A DNA stretch of 64,000 nt from Mytilus galloprovincialis (Eukaryota > Mollusca > Bivalvia > Mytilida > Mytilidae): positions 16,952,863-17,016,862 of the forward strand of contig NC_134849.1 of the NCBI RefSeq assembly GCF_965363235.1, in the 5' to 3' direction. This document shows, in pieces, positions 57,514-64,000 of this stretch. The notes under the pieces are model-generated. The model saw only the letters and a list, made by a program, of their open reading frames with translations. It was not told where the DNA came from and did not search any database. Every line of letters starts with the position of its first letter. The first letter of the stretch is position 1. The translations under genes were made by a program, and so were the position numbers.

Positions 57514-58320
57514 CGATGAAAATTTCACCCACGTAAAAAAGATAATTAAACATTTATCCTGAGAAAGTGAAACAGAAACGTAAACAAGTCTCACAATTCG
57601 CAATATTTCGATCTGTCATATAACCAGTAAAAGTGGCCCAACACGGACACATTATATTTTCTTATAATAAAAGCATTTGTTTGTAAAACGAAAAGACTAT
57701 CAAGTTTTCCCCCGATTAATTATATATCTTTATTGTTCTAAGAATGTTTTAGTTTTACTTCACATAATCAATAAAGTTATAAAAATAGATTTATGAGTAT
57801 CTAAAGCACATCGTGTTGGTACACTTCGATCTATTTGGTAATAAGAAGGACCGGAGACTAAGTGTCATCAGACGATTCATACGCACCGCGTTTATTAATT
57901 TCAGATTATTCAATACTTCGTAAATCTGGATAAAGACCAGTACCTACCCAAAAGATGTCAGGATAATTCCGATCAATACTTTTTTAATGGTTGTTAAGGT
58001 GAAATGGTAAGAAAGGCTGACATTATTTAGGAGAACTATTTTGTCTAGTGATTGCTGATCATTGGTGTGTGAAAAGTCCAGAACCATTTCAAAACGAATC
58101 TGTTTGTTTATTGCGAAGATAAAAGCGAAAGCTTGAATAAATATGAAAAATATAACAAAGGGAAAGCTCAAAATACCATTGGGGTGATACCATTTAATAA
58201 CAATAAACATATAAACAGGTCAAAAAAGTTTATTCTGTGAATAAAGTATGTAAACTGATTCCCGGTTGATTACTACACAATAGTGATAATACAAGCAAAT
58301 TCCAGTTTGTATTTAAAATA

Positions 58321-58405
58321 GTAAATACGAAACCAAGCGCGGTAGACGGAGAAATGTAATGGAAAGTAAATACGAACCAAGCGCGGTAGGCAGAGAAATG
58401 TAATG
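58321..58405 (+). repeat. 41-bp tandem duplication
   Basis: GTAAATACGAAACCAAGCGC and GGAGAAATGTAATGGAA occur twice in a row with small changes. Confidence 0.8.
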
Positions 58406-58479
58406 GAAGTTCAGGTCAGCAGTATCGTAAACATGCCGCTGAAAGGGTCATTTTCCAAAAATCATACAAATCAAACAAT

Positions 58480-58570
58480 GCTTTCGATATGAGCGTCACT
58501 GATGATTCTTATGTAGAAGAAACGCGCGTCTGGCGTACTAAATTATAATCCTGGTACCTTTGATAACTAA
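58480..58570 (+). repeat. Dispersed repeat family R5
   Basis: GATATGAGCGTCACTGATGA, CGCGTCTGGCGTACTAAAT and CTGGTACCTTTGATAACTA. Confidence 0.7.
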
Positions 58571-58589
58571 TTAAACAAGTGTTTTTGAA

Positions 58590-58800
58590 CGTTTGAACAA
58601 ATATAAGACCCTATCTAACAAATGTTACTAGTGAATCACGAACAATCTATGACTTTAAAAGATATATCATACGAACCTAAAACTTCCGGTATAGAAGCTT
58701 ATGTTTCACAGGTACAATCTTCAAAGTAAAACAAGAATGGGTCCCCAGTACACGGATGCCCAATCCGCGCTATCATTGTCTGTGTTCAGTCCGGCAACTG
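58590..58800 (-). pseudogene. Decayed relative of the 54974-55201 exon
   Basis: The minus strand keeps the nucleotide order of the exon (TTTTACTTTGAAGATTGTAC, AGCTTCTATACCGG, ATAGGGTCTTATATTTGTTC). Several in-frame stops show that it is not used. Confidence 0.45.
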
Positions 58801-58825
58801 TGAAAATCTCTAATATGGCATTAAA

Positions 58826-59041
58826 AGTAGAAAGATCATATCATAGGGAACATGTGTTCCAAGTTTGAAGTTAATTGGACTTCAACTTCATCAAAAACTA
58901 TCTCGACCAAAAACTTTAACCTGGACCAAAAACATAAACATGAAGTGGGACGCATGGACGGACAAACGGACGAATGTACGTACGAACGAATAGACGGACG
59001 CACAGACCAGAAAACATAATGCCCATAAATGGGGCATAAAA
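58826..59041 (+). repeat. Abundant mollusc repeat with GGACGGAC run
   Basis: AAGTTTGAAGTTAATTGGAC, a CGGACAAACGGACGAATG run and CAGAAAACATAATGCCC ending GGGGCATAAAAA, as in many bivalve genomes. Confidence 0.65.
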
Positions 59042-62000
59042 AACACACGATTGTCGCTAATAGAACACAAATAAATAATAAAACAAAAATCATACAAATT
59101 AAACAAGTTTATTTCTTGATGCATTACATCAGATAAGATTGTGGTTTTATTCAAACAATTTACAGTGACATAACGAACTCATATTAATAGTGAATTCGTA
59201 ATACAAGCACATTGATGATATCACGAAAAAAATAGTTAACCCCATTAGAAAATATTGTATCTAAAATCGTCAAGGACCACTGTAGAATCACATTTATCTT
59301 ATAAGAAATGAATAATTATTATATAGCAATTCATATTATGAAATCATAGTGCTTGTAAGCACAGAAGATTAAAGATCGCGTTAATTCATCAGTGGGAAGT
59401 AAAACTAAATATTGCATTGTCAATATATTGTTTTCATTACAATTCTGAACAATGGGAGATAACTCAAATTTTTGAAGATGAGTTTTAACAATGACTATGT
59501 ATATATGTTAGTTCATGTATTATTATTGTTTGTTATACATTAGATTCCTGCACCTTGCAAAAGTTATGTTATTTTCTTGACAGGTGTAACATTGTTTTGT
59601 AACTTGAATATCTGAGCATATGTTATATTGATAAATTTCCGGAAATATTCATTGATAGGATTTTAAGAATGTAATGATCAATGCACAATATGTTGGTATC
59701 AAAATGGTAGTGATAATAAGCCTTGGACGATTTAGATATCAAGTCAGTAATATAGGGTTTTGATTGCATTTCATGCACTCTTTACCCTTAAACCTTTATT
59801 GATTGCATGTTTGAGGGTCTGTATTGGGTTTAAATAATACAATAACATAACTAGAGATGGGTAAAATATAGGAAAAGAGAAAAATGAACCAACAAACAAT
59901 AAAGCATATAGAGAAATGAGCTGCTAAAATATTTAGAAATATGATTTAACGGGCATAAAAAATTTGGCGTAAAAAAGTCTTAAAAGATCAAGGAGAAAAA
60001 AATGATTTAATGGGCAGAAAAATGACAGTGTAAAAAAACCTTAAGGATCAAAGAAAAAAACTGACCTCATTGAACGGTGACCTTCCCAATCAAGATCTTT
60101 ATGTTATAATCAAAAAAAAAAAAAAAATGAAAACAACACGTTAAATAACTTTTTGCATGAAGCGTCTTCATCAGGAATGCTCAAAACCAAACATTTGAAA
60201 TCCGAAGATGTATAAAAACCGAGACCGTTGAAAAGCTGTATATCCTGATCTGTAGACCTAATTTTTCTCCAAAGTCCAATATGCATTGTCTAACAGAAAG
60301 CATAGGTTATCGCTGTCAGGAACCAGATAAACAAGAATAATCTTGGATTACTATGGACAGGACATAATATTCAATGGAGATATGACTTATATATCTTGGT
60401 AAGAAAGGTTGATGAATGGAAATTTAACCAAAGATTCTATATATTTTAACCGAATAATATACACATTTTCAGTTCTTACATTAGAACGAAATTGACAAAG
60501 CATGAAAGTCATATCATGAATGAGTTGTTTATAGAGCTTATAATTTGGTATGGAGGACATTAATTTTAAGTCATGGCGGGGTAAGTTTTAATTCTTTTGA
60601 TATTGAAGAAATGTTTTATGTTTATACTTCTGGAAAGTAGTGAAATAAAGAATAAAATTTGTTTTCAAATCTTCAAACTGTTAACAAAATTAGATGTAAT
60701 AATTCAGTCCCTTAAATGGTTTCCAATAAGAAGTAATTCGTGTTTTAATTGACTTTCTATAAAGGTGATATTTTGTCAGAAATAAGTCTCGACAATGTAT
60801 AATGTTCAATGGTATCAGACATGGTGATAGTTAAGAGGGTACCCAACACTTAACTAAAATAGATTTTGCTCGTTTAATTTTCATAATGTTTTTATAAATA
60901 TTTACTTTGACCAGTTTACAAACAAGTGAAAATTTCTGGAAATTTCAACCACACAATTAACAAGAACAATTTTGTTGAATATATAGCAGTTGACAAACAC
61001 TAATTTTGATCGTTGAAATGCTTGATTTCCCCGTACTATTAATTTGTGATTAAAACGCTCAGCTAGTTTTTTTTAGAGTTATCTATCTTATGTGTTCTGT
61101 ACCATCTTATGCGTTCATAGGTAACACTAATACAAGTATTTAGATCTTTAAAACTATAAATCGAAGACTTGTAAGAAACAAAATAACAATGTTATTCATC
61201 GTGCATGAAGCAGTTGACAGTTGATTTGTGAAAGTGGATGCAACTTAGAGTTAAAATTGAAATGGTAAAGTTTGCATTTATGCAATCTACATTTTACAAC
61301 TATTTGGTAAATGTATTGTAACTGTTAAATATGTTCAATTTTAACAAATTTGGCAAATTGTAAAAACAAATATTCAGATATGCCACAAATATCACAATAT
61401 GAAATTATAAATGTATAACATATGTAAACATATAGCATGATACGTAACGATAACAGACACAGTTCCTCTGTTTAACAGTTATTAGATGTAAAAAAAAATA
61501 GCCCAAAAGATAATAACTTTAAAAAAATAAAATTAAATTTTGACTCATATGTGGAAATAAATATAACAAAAAGTTATCCAATTTATAAATCTAATATCTT
61601 AAAATGACAATAGATTAACAAATACGACAGGAAGAAATGGCTATATAAAAGTTTCTTTTAGTATTACAAAATTGATGATTTGATCAGAAGAATTCTTTGA
61701 AATTTCTAAGGAAAATCAATAATGATATTTTTGTTACACTTGCATTTTATCCTGTTATTCGAAAATGTTAATTTATTTGAAAATGGTTGAGCGTGATTCA
61801 TTTTAGTTAATATGAATTTATAAATACCCATTTTTTGTTTATGTCAAATCGTTTCTTAACCCAACAACTTCTAAAATTACGGGAGCATTAGTGACGTTTT
61901 TTACCAGTAAGTGCAGGTCTCCTGTATTCATTTAAGTCTTGTACAAGAAAGTTCTGCCTTTTTACAGCATATATGTTCTTATATTACACATAATTTAGTC

Positions 62001-62065
62001 ATGTGACCGTGACGTCATAAACGTTTTTTCATGGTTTTCGTTGGTTTAAAATGGAATTTAGAATT
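59042..62065. other. AT-rich intergenic stretch, no gene seen
   Basis: There is no open frame with family resemblance, signal peptide or plausible exon structure. A short ATG GCG GG followed by GTAAGT near 60573 looks like a start exon, but nothing supports it. Confidence 0.5.
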
Positions 62066-62067
62066 AT

Positions 62068-62212
62068 ATTTTAAGAAATAACTGTAATATTTTTTCTGTC
62101 TATTCGAAATAACATAAAAAATGTGGTGCACACGCGTGTTATTTAGTGTGCATCACATTTTTTATGTTATTTCGAATAGACAGAAACAATATTATAGTCA
62201 TTCCTTAAATGC
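62068..62212. mobile_element. Long hairpin element
   Basis: A nearly perfect stem pairs 62096-62133 (CTGTCTATTCGAAATAACAT, then AAAAAATGTGG) with 62146-62183 around a 12-base loop. Weaker pairing extends it by some 25-30 bp on each side. No clear flank duplication. It is a palindromic element. Confidence 0.75.
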
Positions 62213-63356
62213 AAATCAACAAATGATATCATATGTTTTTTAACTTTCGTCCAGATATTAACATATACAAAAATTAAAAAAATCTTAATATGCAATATTT
62301 TATTTAACAAGCATATAAATAAAAATGTAAAATCTATTATAAAACTGTACAGACGCATTATTTAAATTGCAAAACTGTCTTTATCCTATATATCTGCAGT
62401 TATCATGGTTTAAAAAGAAAATCTTGTTTGCTGTGATAAGTGTATTTTTGTAATTATGTGTCCTTTAATACATCTGATTAGTTTTGAGATACCACACTTT
62501 GAATACATATTTCTGGTAGAATTTCCCAACTTATCTATTGGGAATATTGCAATCTGAATTTTTCGTTGAATCATAAGAGAAACAGATTCTGCCCCTAATC
62601 AACTTAAGAATAAAATGTATCTACACTCGGTAGATATATTTATAAAGAATTAAAAAAAAGAAATGCTCAGTAAGCAATGTAATTTCTATAATTTTGAAAA
62701 TAAAATCATCTCGAGGAGATAAATAATGCAATAGATTTGTGATAAAATCTAAAAGAAAACACTGAATTGTATAATAAATTCCTATATTTAATATTTTATT
62801 GTAGAAAATACAGAGTAATAGAAATAATTCAATTACAAAATATCTTGTTATTACATTTTCATCTAAGAGAAATATTATATTTGGCATTATTCAGAGAACA
62901 AATATAAGAGTAACTCTTCTTTCGAGAAGGGGGTCATTATCGTAGACGAATTGGTTTAAATGGATACATCATTACCACGTGGTGAAATAAACTTTCACAA
63001 AACAAACTGTCAATCAAAATGTATCTACACAATAAAATTTAAATAAAATCAACAGTTTTCTAACAATCTAATAAACAACATACTCAACATAACAAATTCT
63101 GATTTGCAAATCTCGTTGATCTGACGAGAACAAATAACGGTTCTCTCCCTTTGATAATTAAAAACGTGTGCAAATGGTAACATTGAAATACAATATATTA
63201 TTTAATGAGTACAATGTAAAAGATGATTGAAATATCGATTCATTATTATTATAAATAAAGCGTTGCTTGGACCCTGCAAAGGGAGATCTGAATATCTATC
63301 TTATGCCTTTTTTGAACTTAAACCAAAAACAACTAATATTTCCCGCCTTGTTTCAG
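62213..63356. other. AT-rich intergenic stretch, no gene seen
   Basis: There are only short open frames without motifs. A poly-pyrimidine stretch and CAG at its right end precede the possible exon at 63357. Confidence 0.4.
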
Positions 63357-63481
63357 ATACATGTCCAATAACCATTTTAACAACTTTAAACACCAGCGTC
63401 TCTTTTCATTGTACAATAGTAGAAGCAGATTACCCTATTACTGTAAAATTTTATCAAACGATACAATTTTTTACAATTGAG
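63357..63481 (+). CDS. Possible immunoglobulin-like exon (partial gene)
   Basis: After TTGTTTCAG an open stretch reads TCPITILTTLNTSVSFHCTI, continues VEADYPITVKFYQTIQFFTI and ends before GTATAC. VSFHC followed by YPITVKFYQ resembles the first half of an Ig domain. The exon would enter in phase 1 and leave in phase 0. No partner exon was found in the window. Confidence 0.25.
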
Positions 63482-64000
63482 GTATACATGTTCGGCGTTT
63501 TATTTGAGTATTGTATACCATCTTGAGTATTAAACTTTCCAGTTTGAAAGTCTTCATTGAGCCATACACTTTAATTTGAATCATCTGCATTGAAAAGTAT
63601 ATACACAAATTTGAGAGGGCAATGCATAATGGTTTATATGATTTATACACTTTATCGCATCAGCACCTTAATACCAGGAAATATATCAATGTATGTCAAA
63701 TTTAAGATAGCTCATTTAATGTAACTAAAATAAAAACCTTAGACAAAATAATATATTTGTGATACGAAATCAAACATGCATTTATTTCTGCTCCAAAAAG
63801 TAACCTAAATAGGAAAAATAAACCATATTAAAAAGATATCTTAACGTGGTACCTAACACTACAGGGATATAACTCTGAAAAATAAACCATTTTTAAAAGA
63901 TAACTTTATGTATTCAGAAACACTGGTTTTCAAATCCATACTATACATAACATAACATCTGTGTTCATTATTTCGTTGTTCGTGTGACTAGCCTATGTTT

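Noticed and set aside
60570-60590. Start exon ATG GCG GG before GTAAGT
   Set aside because: Three codons and a chance donor; nothing upstream or downstream supports it.

Overview
The window reads as nuclear DNA of a bivalve mollusc, most likely a marine mussel (Mytilus or close kin). It is AT-rich, with short exons in long repeat-filled introns. Its dispersed repeats are ones I associate with bivalve genomes, and the recognisable host genes are small secreted innate-immunity-type proteins. There is no sign of bacterial organisation. All species and family statements come from reading alone; no database search was run. HOST GENES: I can support five multi-exon genes. Three are paralogues of a secreted H-type lectin on the minus strand: A (4074-5058), B (34083-35110) and C (44108-48197). 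Each has a signal peptide, an acidic/coiled-coil stalk, a tiny Arg/His-rich exon of intron phase 1 and a C-terminal H-lectin exon. B is intact. A carries a 47-bp deletion in exon 1 that throws the lectin exon out of frame. C has an expanded acidic repeat and two basic micro-exons. Two further genes, in opposite orientation, encode a secreted cysteine-rich peptide family I do not recognise: 13073-17346 on minus and 25931-29188 on plus. They share intron phases, an acidic pro-region and a basic C-terminal domain with spacing C-x4-C-x6/10-C-x13-C-x14/16-CC-x-C. LAYOUT: 1-6832 is copy 1 of a segmental duplication holding lectin A. 6.9-12.6 kb holds LINE and Penelope-like remnants. 12.7-17.4 kb is the minus-strand Cys-rich gene. 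17.4-25.8 kb holds repeats, including two more copies of that gene's 5' flank, nested palindromic elements and a candidate solo LTR. 25.9-29.3 kb is the plus-strand Cys-rich gene. 30.46-38.9 kb is copy 2 of the duplication with lectin B. 40.4-51.6 kb is the more diverged copy 3 with lectin C. 51.7-59 kb is repeats with a few unidentified coding-like fragments. 59-64 kb is AT-rich and nearly empty, with a perfect hairpin at 62.1 kb and a possible Ig-like exon at 63.4 kb. HOW IT FITS: the duplicated lectin blocks act as internal controls. Insertions present in one copy and absent from another give clean empty sites, so element ends and target duplications can be read directly (35965-36739 and 6016-6465). 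The picture is an immune-effector region growing by block duplication while mobile elements rework introns and promoters.
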